Origin: an uncultured Gammaproteobacteria bacterium
GTDB lineage: Bacteria; Pseudomonadota; Gammaproteobacteria; Pseudomonadales; Pseudohongiellaceae
Direction of reading: 5' to 3'
Length of the DNA: 33,491 bases
Assembly (NCBI GenBank): GCA_903853385.1
Contig: CAINTJ010000111.1
Span: 1-33,491, forward strand
This document shows, piece after piece, positions 7,595 through 14,261 of the stretch. A program made the translations under genes and the position numbers. Under the pieces are notes generated by a model. The model was not told where the DNA came from, did not search any database, and saw only the letters and a program-made list of their open reading frames with translations. Within the stretch, counting starts at the first letter, position 1; the number at the start of each line of letters is the position of its first letter.

Positions 7595-8797
7595 TTAGCG
7601 CCGCTCCAGTTCGGCCAGCAGTTGCGCCGCTTCCCGGTGGAACGGATCTATGGCCAGGGCCTGGATCAGATCGACATTGGCATCATTGATACGGTCAATT
7701 TCCACCAGGGTCTGCGCGCGCAGAAAGAACACCTCGGCCTGTTTTGGCTCGATTTCCAGCGACAGCGCAAAACACTCCAGTGCCGGCTGGATATAGCCCA
7801 TGCGCCGCAGCACCAGCGCCCGGTTGTTGAGGGCCCGGAAATTGGTGTTGTCGCACTGGAAACTGCGGTCAAAATCACTCATTGCCAGCGCTTCCTGTTG
7901 CAGCATGAAATGCGCCATTCCGCGGTGATTGAATACTATCGATCGCACATACAAATCAGGATTGGCGTCTAGTACCTTGGTGTAATAACGCACCGCACCC
8001 TGGTAGTCCTTGTCATTGTGGGCCTTGAGGCCGGCCAGCAACTGGCGTTCTATTTCAGCCCGGCTGATGGCAGCCGGCGTGTCAATGCCCGGCAAGGTAC
8101 CCTGCGGCAGCTCCGGCGGCGGCAACGTCAGCGACTGGTCTATCTGCACACCGGCCTTGTCAAGCATGGCTTGAAAGCGCTCCTGCCCCCACACTTCCAT
8201 TTCTTTCTGCGCATCACGGATTTCCTGGAAAATCATGTCGGCGAGACTGAGGCTGGCATTGATTGCAGCCAGCTTCTTGCGAATCACTTCATTGTTGGGA
8301 AAGCGGAAATGGTTTTTGTAAATCAGTTCATGCTCCACTTCAGCCCAGGCATCCTGCAGAATCGTACGTACCTGCACTTCCACTACCGGCTTGCAACAAG
8401 CGGGCAGGTGCAAGGGCTCGGTAAGCGGCAACTCCACATGCACGGAATCGTAGGCAAATTCCCGGAAGGTCAGTTTTTCCGATTTGCGTTCGATTTCGCC
8501 GCCGCTGTGATACTGGCGCAACAGCTCTACTACTTGTTCGACGGCTTCCTGGAACGGCACGATAATGCGCAACCCCAGCAGATCCTTGATTTCGGGATCA
8601 TCATTGGCGCTGTCGCGCGACAAAAACCGGCGTTTCTCGCTCAGGCTCTCCAGCGTTTTGATGCGTGATTTGAGGGTGACACCCAAGTGCTGACGATCAA
8701 GTGTTTCTTCAATGCTCATGCGCAGCTTGTCGAGATACTGCTTCCAGTAGTGGCTATGACCGGCATAGGACATGCTTATGTCATGCAGTACTTTCAT
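7595..8797 (-). CDS. RelA/SpoT-domain protein with C-terminal TPR repeats
   Basis: A 400-residue cytoplasmic protein. Residues about 25-200 form a RelA/SpoT nucleotide-synthetase-like domain. All signature elements I know are present: SRIKTLESLSEK (44-55), KDLLGLRI with the metal-binding Asp (D72) and R77, YDSVH (Y116, S118, H120), and EVQVRTILQDAWAEVEHEL (E140, Q142, H156). Residues about 250-395 form three to four tetratricopeptide repeats (for example NHRGMAHFMLQQEALAMSDF and NNRALVLRRMGYIQPALECF). There is no HD hydrolase, TGS or ACT domain, so it is neither RelA nor SpoT but a single-domain, small-alarmone-synthetase-like enzyme fused to TPRs. It could make (p)ppGpp or another pyrophosphorylated nucleotide. 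Its ATG shares ATGA with the stop codon of the upstream secreted-protein gene, indicating translational coupling. The domain call is sure; activity and partner are inferred. Confidence 0.88.
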   Translation of the reverse strand: MKVLHDISMSYAGHSHYWKQYLDKLRMSIEETLDRQHLGVTLKSRIKTLESLSEKRRFLSRDSANDDPEIKDLLGLRIIVPFQEAVEQVVELLRQYHSGGEIERKSEKLTFREFAYDSVHVELPLTEPLHLPACCKPVVEVQVRTILQDAWAEVEHELIYKNHFRFPNNEVIRKKLAAINASLSLADMIFQEIRDAQKEMEVWGQERFQAMLDKAGVQIDQSLTLPPPELPQGTLPGIDTPAAISRAEIERQLLAGLKAHNDKDYQGAVRYYTKVLDANPDLYVRSIVFNHRGMAHFMLQQEALAMSDFDRSFQCDNTNFRALNNRALVLRRMGYIQPALECFALSLEIEPKQAEVFFLRAQTLVEIDRINDANVDLIQALAIDPFHREAAQLLAELERR

Positions 8798-9777
8798 GGT
8801 GGAGTCGGGGCCGGCAAATCGGCCAGCGCAACTTTGAACAGATCGCGTTGTTCATTCCCCATCAGCAGCGTGCTGTCGTCAATCCAGGTTACGGCTTCCA
8901 GTTGTTTCATCACCGACTTGTCGACCGGATAACGCCGGGCCGTCGCCGACAACCAGTGGTCGCCCTGCGCAGGCTTGCTGAACAGCCACAGAGCTTCGTA
9001 GCTAATCACCGCCAGCGTTTGCCCATCCGGTGACAGATCGGCACCAGTGGCGGCCAGCATGAACGGATTGCTGTCGACCTTGGTCAGCACATTGTTTTGG
9101 TCGGTATAGCGCGTATCCAGCCGGTAAAGATTGGCACCGGGTTCAAACTGGAAGCCCGTGGGCTGGCGATGTTTGGTAATCAGATAGAGCGTATCGTTGA
9201 AGATGAACAGGCTCTCACTGTCGAAATGCCGTTCAATAGGCGGAAATGCAGTTTGATCCGGATAGACCACTGGCAGATGCTGGATAACTGCACTGCGGGT
9301 AGAGGCAGTCGGATCAATCTTGCTGACCAGATAGATGCCAAGATCGCGCCGTGAATTGCTGTTGTTGCCCATATCGGCAAGGTAGAGATAGTTCTTGTCG
9401 ATGGCGATGTCTTCCCAATCCACATTCTTGGCGTCCAGCACCGGAAAGCCCTGCCACTGTTCCTTGCCTTGTTCCGGCTCGTCACCGTAGCTGGTGAATC
9501 TGGAATAAGTGGGCAGGATGGACTTGCCTTCGGCGGTGATTGCAAAAATGCGGGCACTATCACCACTGTCGTTGTGAACCCAATAGGTATTGTCGCGGCC
9601 CGGCACTTTCACGATGCCGCTCATTTCTTCAATAGGGCCTGATATGACCTTGGCATAAGGCTTGGGGGCCAGCAGTGCCGGAGCACTGTGGGCGGCAGTA
9701 GCGCCCAGCGTGAGAAAGGCTGTAATCAGGGACGCGCGCAGCCACAAATGCCTGGCAGCTCTGGATGCAGTGGACAT
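8794..9777 (-). CDS. Secreted propeller-like protein of unknown function
   Basis: A 327-residue protein with a signal peptide (residues about 1-32: basic start, then LWLRASLITAFLTLGA, cleavage near AHS-A). The mature part carries motifs repeated in secreted beta-propeller-like proteins: EMSGIVKVPG, TYWVHNDSGDSARIFAI (64-80), NVDWEDIAID (118-127), LYLADMGNNSNSRRDLGIYLV (131-151), FDSESLFIF, LSPDGQTLAVISY and LEAVTWIDDSTLLMGNE. Such proteins are often annotated as hypothetical; I know no enzymatic role. The start at ATG 9777 has GGGAG 6 bp upstream; the frame continues upstream to 9837 but without a ribosome-binding site or a signal-peptide shape. Its last codon overlaps the start of the RelA/SpoT-TPR gene by 4 bp (ATGA), so both are made from one message. 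It is 84 bp downstream of the TetR gene with a possible promoter between. Confidence 0.8.
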   Translation of the reverse strand: MSTASRAARHLWLRASLITAFLTLGATAAHSAPALLAPKPYAKVISGPIEEMSGIVKVPGRDNTYWVHNDSGDSARIFAITAEGKSILPTYSRFTSYGDEPEQGKEQWQGFPVLDAKNVDWEDIAIDKNYLYLADMGNNSNSRRDLGIYLVSKIDPTASTRSAVIQHLPVVYPDQTAFPPIERHFDSESLFIFNDTLYLITKHRQPTGFQFEPGANLYRLDTRYTDQNNVLTKVDSNPFMLAATGADLSPDGQTLAVISYEALWLFSKPAQGDHWLSATARRYPVDKSVMKQLEAVTWIDDSTLLMGNEQRDLFKVALADLPAPTPP

Positions 9778-9803
9778 GAATACTCCCTGAAACAACAGTG
9801 CGC

Positions 9804-9833
9804 AGCCTAGGGAGATGGCCGGCCTATGGTCAA
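9804..9833 (-). promoter_or_regulatory. Candidate promoter for the secreted-protein/RelA-SpoT-TPR pair
   Basis: On the minus strand TTGACC (9833-9828) is followed after 18 bp by TAGGCT (9809-9804), ending 27 bp before the ATG at 9777. The -35 box is near consensus and the -10 box is poor. The spacer holds the palindrome GGCCGGCC. This is a weak, purely visual call. Confidence 0.3.
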
Positions 9834-9861
9834 GCATAAATTGTGCGGCGCCAGCTGTGTT

Positions 9862-10494
9862 TCAGGCCTTGATGGCCCGCAGCACAAAGTCGATGTGCAT
9901 TTGCATGTATTTGTCAATTTCGATCGGGGCATGTTCGCGGAATTGCAGATTCCAGGTAGTGCTGATCAACACCGGTGCGGTCAGTAATTGCAGGTACAGC
10001 TCATTGGCCTCAGCACGGAACTCGCCGCTTTCCACGCCCCTGCTGATGATGCGTCGCAGAATCTGCTGGGATTTGCTGATGATTTCCTCATAGAAAAAGC
10101 GGGCGATAGCCGGGAAGCGCAATGCTTCACCGGAAATCATTGCCATCAAGGGCGGAATCTTGGGGTTGGCCATGGCGACGTAAAAATGGCTGAAATGCAA
10201 GGTCAACAGCTCGGCAGCTGAACCGGTAAAACTGTCTACCCGCGCTTCGGCCGCATCACGCATCGGGAACAAGGTCTGGCGTACCACTTCCTCGAACAGG
10301 TTTTCCTTGCTGTCAAAATAAAGATAGATGGTGCCTTTGCCGATGCCGGCGCGCTCAGCGACATCATCCAGTTTGGTGGCAGTGAAGCCTTGCTGGGTAA
10401 AAGCTTCCAGGGCTGCATCAATAATGGCGGTGCGGCGCGCTTCCTTTTGCAGTTCGCGTTTGCCGGTCTTGGGCAAATCCAGAGGGGCGCTCAT
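9862..10494 (-). CDS. TetR/AcrR-family transcriptional regulator
   Basis: A 210-residue TetR-family repressor. Residues about 20-66 form the DNA-binding domain: ARRTAIIDAALEAFTQQGFTATKLDDVAERAGIGKGTIYLYF, with the helix-turn-helix at about residues 41-61 and the typical YLYFDSKENLFEEVV continuation. The rest is the helical ligand-binding and dimerisation domain. It starts at ATG 10494. About 43 bp upstream lies an 18-bp palindrome overlapping a promoter, so it probably represses its own gene. Downstream on the same strand are the secreted propeller gene and the RelA/SpoT-TPR gene; upstream is the dienelactone hydrolase gene of the aromatic operon. Which of these, if any, it controls cannot be told. 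The ligand is unknown. Confidence 0.9.
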   Translation of the reverse strand: MSAPLDLPKTGKRELQKEARRTAIIDAALEAFTQQGFTATKLDDVAERAGIGKGTIYLYFDSKENLFEEVVRQTLFPMRDAAEARVDSFTGSAAELLTLHFSHFYVAMANPKIPPLMAMISGEALRFPAIARFFYEEIISKSQQILRRIISRGVESGEFRAEANELYLQLLTAPVLISTTWNLQFREHAPIEIDKYMQMHIDFVLRAIKA

Positions 10495-10533
10495 ACGGGT
10501 GTACCTGATACTGTCATGGAGGCATCGTAAGTA

Positions 10534-10562
10534 ATGACTGACCAGTCAGTCAATTGTCAAAA
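10534..10562 (-). promoter_or_regulatory. Promoter of the TetR gene with palindromic operator
   Basis: On the minus strand a consensus -35 TTGACA (10562-10557) is followed after 17 bp by a weak -10 (TCATTA, 10539-10534). Between and overlapping them is TGACTGAC-CA-GTCAGTCA (10537-10554), a palindrome with perfect 8-bp arms and a 2-bp centre. TetR-family repressors commonly bind such sites in their own promoter, so self-repression is likely. Confidence 0.65.
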
Positions 10563-10619
10563 GCATTCATTATGATCCGGCCAGACTAATGGCTGGTCCA
10601 GCGCGTTCCTGTGCAGGGC

Positions 10620-11360
10620 TCATTGCCGGGGCCCACTGTCCAGTTTGAGCTTGTCCTTCACAAAAGCCAGCACCTGGAGCCAGGCAGCGTCGCTTGCCTG
10701 CTGGTTATAGCGTTCCGGCATCGGGAAATTCTGGAAAGCATGGCCGGCACCGTCGTATTGGTGAAACTCGTGGTGTACGCCTGCAGCAGTCAGCGCCGCC
10801 CGATAATCCGCAACATCGGCCGGGGAAGGATTGGTGTCGTTATTGCCATAAAAACCAATCACCGGACAGGTGATAAAGCGCGTCAACTCAAGCGGCGATA
10901 CATTACCGGCACCCAGCGCCTTGTTTAGATTGCCCCCATAGAACGTCGCCATCACCGCCAGTTGCGGAAGATGACAGGCTGCCAGCCATGCCACCCGGCC
11001 ACCCCAGCAATGGCCGACCAAGCCGATACGCTGCGGATCAACTTCCGGCAGGGCTTTGACAAACGCGAACGCGGCTTGCATGTCTGCAACAATCCAGTCA
11101 TCCCGGCTTTCCTCACGTTTCTTGTCGATGGCAGCGGTTTTGGGCCACCAGTGGAAAATGAACGGCACAGCCACCACAAAGCCGTTATCGGCAAAGCGTT
11201 GTGCGGTGGTCAACGTAAACGGATCGTTTTCAAGGCCGGTGTGGCCCATGGGAATATGCTGAGCCAACAGCAAGGCCGGGTGTGGTCCCGGTCCCTGGGG
11301 CAGGAACACAAATACTTCCATCGGCGAACCGAGCACATTTACAGTTTTTATTGTGTACAC
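10620..11360 (-). CDS. Dienelactone hydrolase family protein
   Basis: A 246-residue alpha/beta hydrolase of the dienelactone hydrolase family, cytoplasmic. The catalytic triad typical of the family is visible: Cys118 in GLVGHCWGGR, Asp175 in GFYGNNDTNPSP and His207 in DGAGHAFQNF. Classical members open the lactone ring of dienelactones to maleylacetate in chlorocatechol breakdown; many others have different ester or lactone substrates. The start is GTG at 11360 with AGGGG a few bases upstream. It follows the hydroxyacid dehydrogenase gene by 26 bp on the same strand and is the last gene of a three-gene unit with an intradiol dioxygenase at its head, which supports a role in processing a ring-cleavage product. 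The exact substrate is not shown by the sequence. Confidence 0.9.
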   Translation of the reverse strand: MYTIKTVNVLGSPMEVFVFLPQGPGPHPALLLAQHIPMGHTGLENDPFTLTTAQRFADNGFVVAVPFIFHWWPKTAAIDKKREESRDDWIVADMQAAFAFVKALPEVDPQRIGLVGHCWGGRVAWLAACHLPQLAVMATFYGGNLNKALGAGNVSPLELTRFITCPVIGFYGNNDTNPSPADVADYRAALTAAGVHHEFHQYDGAGHAFQNFPMPERYNQQASDAAWLQVLAFVKDKLKLDSGPRQ

Positions 11361-11386
11361 CTGTTACCCCTGCCATTTACATCTGT

Positions 11387-12373
11387 TCAGACGATATCAC
11401 TGCGCACAACGCGATTGTGCAGCGGCTGCCCTGAGACCATGCGCGCCAGATTGTCGAGAAAATTGGCTTCGCTGCGGGTGCGCATGCCTGAGCCGGCATT
11501 AGAGGTATGGGGCGTGAGCGAGACGCGCGGATGCGTCCACACCCAACTGTCGGGCGCGGGCGGTTCGTGATTGAACACATCAAGAATGGCGTATTCCGGC
11601 TTGCCTTTATCAAGTGCGGCTTTCAGCGCTGCTTCCACCACCAGATCTCCGCGCGCAATGTTGACCAGCACCGAACCGGCTTTCATGGCCTTGAGGAAAT
11701 GCGCATTGCAAAGATCACGGGTTTCCGAATTGGAAGCACAGGCCAGCACCACCACATCGGCAGTGGGCAACACTTCCAGTAACTGGCTCTGCGCAACCAC
11801 GCGATCAGCCAGCGCTTCCGCTGCCTGCTTGCGGCGCACTGCAGTCACCGTTGCACCGAAAGCTTTGGCGCGCAGGGCTATGCCCTGCCCGATCTCGCCA
11901 AATCCCACCACCAGCCAATGCGTGCCGTGCACTTCGCGGAATGCGCGGTGTTTCCACTGCTTTTCCTGCTGTTTGGCACGGTAATCATAAACGTTCTGGT
12001 AATAGGCCAGCACTTGCCCGAATACAAACTCGGCAATCGCAATGGCCTGGGCGTGATTGTTGGTGATCAGCACACCTTGCTCCACCAGCTCCAGATAAGG
12101 CAGCTTGTCGAGTCCGGTATTGATGGTATGCAACCACTTGATTGAAGCCGAATGCTGCATCAAACGGAAATACTCATGCAGCAAAGGTGAAAAAAACAAG
12201 TCACTGTGGATCCAGAAATATTCCGGATGCAGTTCAGTCAGCAATACCTCGCGCCCCTCCAGCCAGAAGCGACCGGCTTCATCATAGAGCGCCACTTGCA
12301 AAGCAGGCGCGATGGCAGTGATGCGATCTTTTAATCGCTCGTAGCTGGGCTTGAAATACAGTGCCTGGGTCAT
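11387..12373 (-). CDS. D-2-hydroxyacid dehydrogenase, NAD(P)-dependent
   Basis: A 328-residue member of the D-isomer-specific 2-hydroxyacid dehydrogenases, which reduce 2-keto acids to D-2-hydroxy acids or the reverse. The nucleotide-binding loop is VVGFGEIGQG (about 155-164). After the next strand come two arginines (AVRRKQ, R180-R181), which suggests NADP(H) preference. The catalytic residues are Arg241 (NIARGDLV), Glu270 (FNHEPP) and His289 (LTPHTSN). The length fits the family. The ATG is 2 bp after the dioxygenase stop, so the two genes are co-translated. In this operon it may reduce or oxidise a keto-acid product downstream of ring cleavage, a job more often done by the unrelated maleylacetate reductase; this is inference. 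Confidence 0.9.
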   Translation of the reverse strand: MTQALYFKPSYERLKDRITAIAPALQVALYDEAGRFWLEGREVLLTELHPEYFWIHSDLFFSPLLHEYFRLMQHSASIKWLHTINTGLDKLPYLELVEQGVLITNNHAQAIAIAEFVFGQVLAYYQNVYDYRAKQQEKQWKHRAFREVHGTHWLVVGFGEIGQGIALRAKAFGATVTAVRRKQAAEALADRVVAQSQLLEVLPTADVVVLACASNSETRDLCNAHFLKAMKAGSVLVNIARGDLVVEAALKAALDKGKPEYAILDVFNHEPPAPDSWVWTHPRVSLTPHTSNAGSGMRTRSEANFLDNLARMVSGQPLHNRVVRSDIV

Positions 12374-12375
12374 GT

Positions 12376-13236
12376 TTACGGGATGACGAAGGTATATTCG
12401 AGCGTATAAAACGGCTTGTCGAGGCCGCGCGCCTTGAGCTCAGCAGCATTGTCGTGTTTGACGATATCAACGCGGAAATCCTTCACGGAGAAGATCGTGT
12501 CGGAATCGACATACGGAGAATGATTGAAATACATCATCGTGGTGAAGTCGTCGTGGCCCGTAGCCCGCACGATGTAGTGAATATGGGCAGCGCGGTAGCC
12601 GTGGCGGCCGAGTTGCTGCAGCATGGAACCGGTGGGACCGGAAGTGGGCACCGGGTAATCACCCGGCACTACGGTGGCAAAGTTGAGATTGCCGCTGGCA
12701 TCGGTGTGGAACCGGCCATAAAAATTCCATTTCGGCAGATAGTCGCGCTGGACAAAATAGAAACCATCGCCATTGGGCTGCCATACATCGACGATGGCAT
12801 TGGCCAGCGGTTTACCGTGCTTGTCCTGGAACTTGTTGGTGACAAACAGCGGTTTGTCATTGGCACCTATCTCCCCGACCAGCGCGCCATTGGCGCGTTC
12901 CGGCAGCCCCTCTATAAACAGCGGCCCTTCCACGTTCATTTCAGTGGTGCCGTGATTCTTGTTGTCTTCCAGCAGAATCGACACTTCCGAAATGCCCAGA
13001 CAATCCGTCATCAGATGAATTTCGCCATTGGGGAAATCCTGGTTGGGCGTGGCCAGTTTGAACAGGAACTGGCGACCAATCTCCAACTCTTCCGTAGTGA
13101 GATTCACTTCCCGCTGGAACGCATGCAGATGTTTGACGAGGCTGCTGTAGATCTCATGCAGACGTGGATTGGTCTTGCCCTTGTCGCCGTGGTTGATGAC
13201 GGCATCGGTAATGTTTTCCAGTGTGATGGCTGGCAT
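12376..13236 (-). CDS. Intradiol ring-cleavage dioxygenase (catechol/hydroxyquinol type)
   Basis: A 286-residue non-haem Fe(III) intradiol dioxygenase, which splits a catechol-type ring between its two hydroxyls using O2. An N-terminal helical dimerisation domain (about 1-95) precedes the catalytic beta-sandwich. All four iron ligands are in place: Tyr160 (DVWQPNGDGFYF), Tyr194 (VPGDYPVPTSGP), His218 and His220 (YRAAHIHY). The length and the N-terminal domain fit catechol 1,2- or hydroxyquinol 1,2-dioxygenases rather than protocatechuate 3,4-dioxygenase subunits. The ATG at 13236 has a strong AGGGGG ribosome-binding site. It heads the unit dioxygenase, D-hydroxyacid dehydrogenase, dienelactone hydrolase. 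No muconate cycloisomerase or maleylacetate reductase is nearby, so the ring substrate stays open. Family certain, substrate uncertain. Confidence 0.92.
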   Translation of the reverse strand: MPAITLENITDAVINHGDKGKTNPRLHEIYSSLVKHLHAFQREVNLTTEELEIGRQFLFKLATPNQDFPNGEIHLMTDCLGISEVSILLEDNKNHGTTEMNVEGPLFIEGLPERANGALVGEIGANDKPLFVTNKFQDKHGKPLANAIVDVWQPNGDGFYFVQRDYLPKWNFYGRFHTDASGNLNFATVVPGDYPVPTSGPTGSMLQQLGRHGYRAAHIHYIVRATGHDDFTTMMYFNHSPYVDSDTIFSVKDFRVDIVKHDNAAELKARGLDKPFYTLEYTFVIP

Positions 13237-13275
13237 GGTTCCCCCTGGTAAATGTTTTGGAAATTGGGCTGGGTG

Positions 13276-14025
13276 CTAACCGGATGATAGACCTGTGGTT
13301 TGCAGGTATTCAATCACTGTATGCGCCTCGGCCGGGCTGATTAGTGAAGCACACAAATTAACCGCCTGTGGCAGTACCACTGATTGCTGGCGCAGCAACT
13401 GCAGCGCCGTGTCTGCGGCTGCGGCCCCGGAACGGCAAAGGTCGGCGACCACCGCTGGACTCAAGGCTCCCACTTGCGGCAACAAGGCAAAATTACACAA
13501 CGGGTACAAGGCTTGCAGCAGTTTGGGCCCTACCAGCTGCGGTGCGATATGCGCCGGATCAACCCGCAGCATCAGCGACTCCACACAGTGCAGCAAAAAA
13601 GGCAGCACCGGGCAGTCCGGGCGGAACACCGCCACCGCATTGTGGATGTTCCTGCGTACCTGCAATTTACCGTCCCGCGGCTGCACCCACACTTCCTGGC
13701 CAAAGGCGCAGGTACCGGCAAAGTCCAGCTGCATGGACTGATCCAGCACCAGCACATCCGCGTCCAGCCACAGCGCTTGCTGATAACCGGCCTCTGCAAG
13801 GGCCTGTTGTAAAAGTACGAGGCGGGCATAGTCGGTGGCGACCGGCAACTTGTCGCCCACCTTGTGCCGGTACCACTGTGGCACCAGTTCGAAGATTTCA
13901 TCACCCACCAGGCGATAGTCATGGCCCTGCGCTGCTGCCCAATGCTGCACACTGGCCAGACACGAGTGCATCCAGCCGGCTTGCTGGGCAGGACTGCAGG
14001 ATTGAATGACGAGGGTGTTGCCCAT
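13276..14025 (-). CDS. Putative GT-A type glycosyltransferase
   Basis: A 249-residue cytoplasmic protein. The best clue is a DxD motif at the end of a hydrophobic strand, ALWLDADVLVLDQS (D88, D90), preceded by DYARLVLLQQALAEAGY, the arrangement seen in GT-A fold transferases that bind a nucleotide sugar through a metal ion. Later RRNIHNAVAVFRPDCPVLPFLL matches the second conserved block of small sugar-transferase-like proteins. The start at ATG 14025 is preferred to an upstream TTG at 14052; neither has a good ribosome-binding site. It lies 39 bp upstream of the dioxygenase gene on the same strand but has no obvious link to aromatic catabolism. Donor and acceptor are unknown. Confidence 0.6.
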   Translation of the reverse strand: MGNTLVIQSCSPAQQAGWMHSCLASVQHWAAAQGHDYRLVGDEIFELVPQWYRHKVGDKLPVATDYARLVLLQQALAEAGYQQALWLDADVLVLDQSMQLDFAGTCAFGQEVWVQPRDGKLQVRRNIHNAVAVFRPDCPVLPFLLHCVESLMLRVDPAHIAPQLVGPKLLQALYPLCNFALLPQVGALSPAVVADLCRSGAAAADTALQLLRQQSVVLPQAVNLCASLISPAEAHTVIEYLQTTGLSSG

Positions 14026-14261
14026 GACTTGATAACCGAACCGGCTGCCCAATCTCTATTAGACATTGTGCGCTGTTTTTACGCGATATTTCGGGCAATT
14101 TACAGCTTTTACGCATTGACTTGGCTACCAATCATTGCAAGATAAGACCGGTTGCAATAATGACTATCAAGTTGATCAGAAAAATTGGCAAGACTTTTAT
14201 GTGCGCACTAGAATTTCCGGGCTTTCATCCCATCCACAATAACAATCTAAGGAAAGAATCC

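Noticed and set aside
8018-8668. A 216-codon open frame on the plus strand inside the RelA/SpoT-TPR gene
   Set aside because: Shadow of the conserved minus-strand gene with unnatural composition.
7595-9777. Toxin-antitoxin reading of the RelA/SpoT-TPR gene and its coupled neighbour
   Set aside because: The neighbour has a clear signal peptide and propeller motifs, unlike cytoplasmic antitoxins, so the evidence does not support the label.
12361-13251. A 296-codon open frame on the plus strand opposite the dioxygenase gene
   Set aside because: The opposite strand encodes a complete dioxygenase with all iron ligands; the plus-strand product shows no recognisable motif.
14121-14261. N-terminal extension of the M16 peptidase from an ATG at 14121
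   Set aside because: The ATG at 14262 has a strong AAGGAA site and begins a proper signal peptide; the upstream part would bury the signal sequence.
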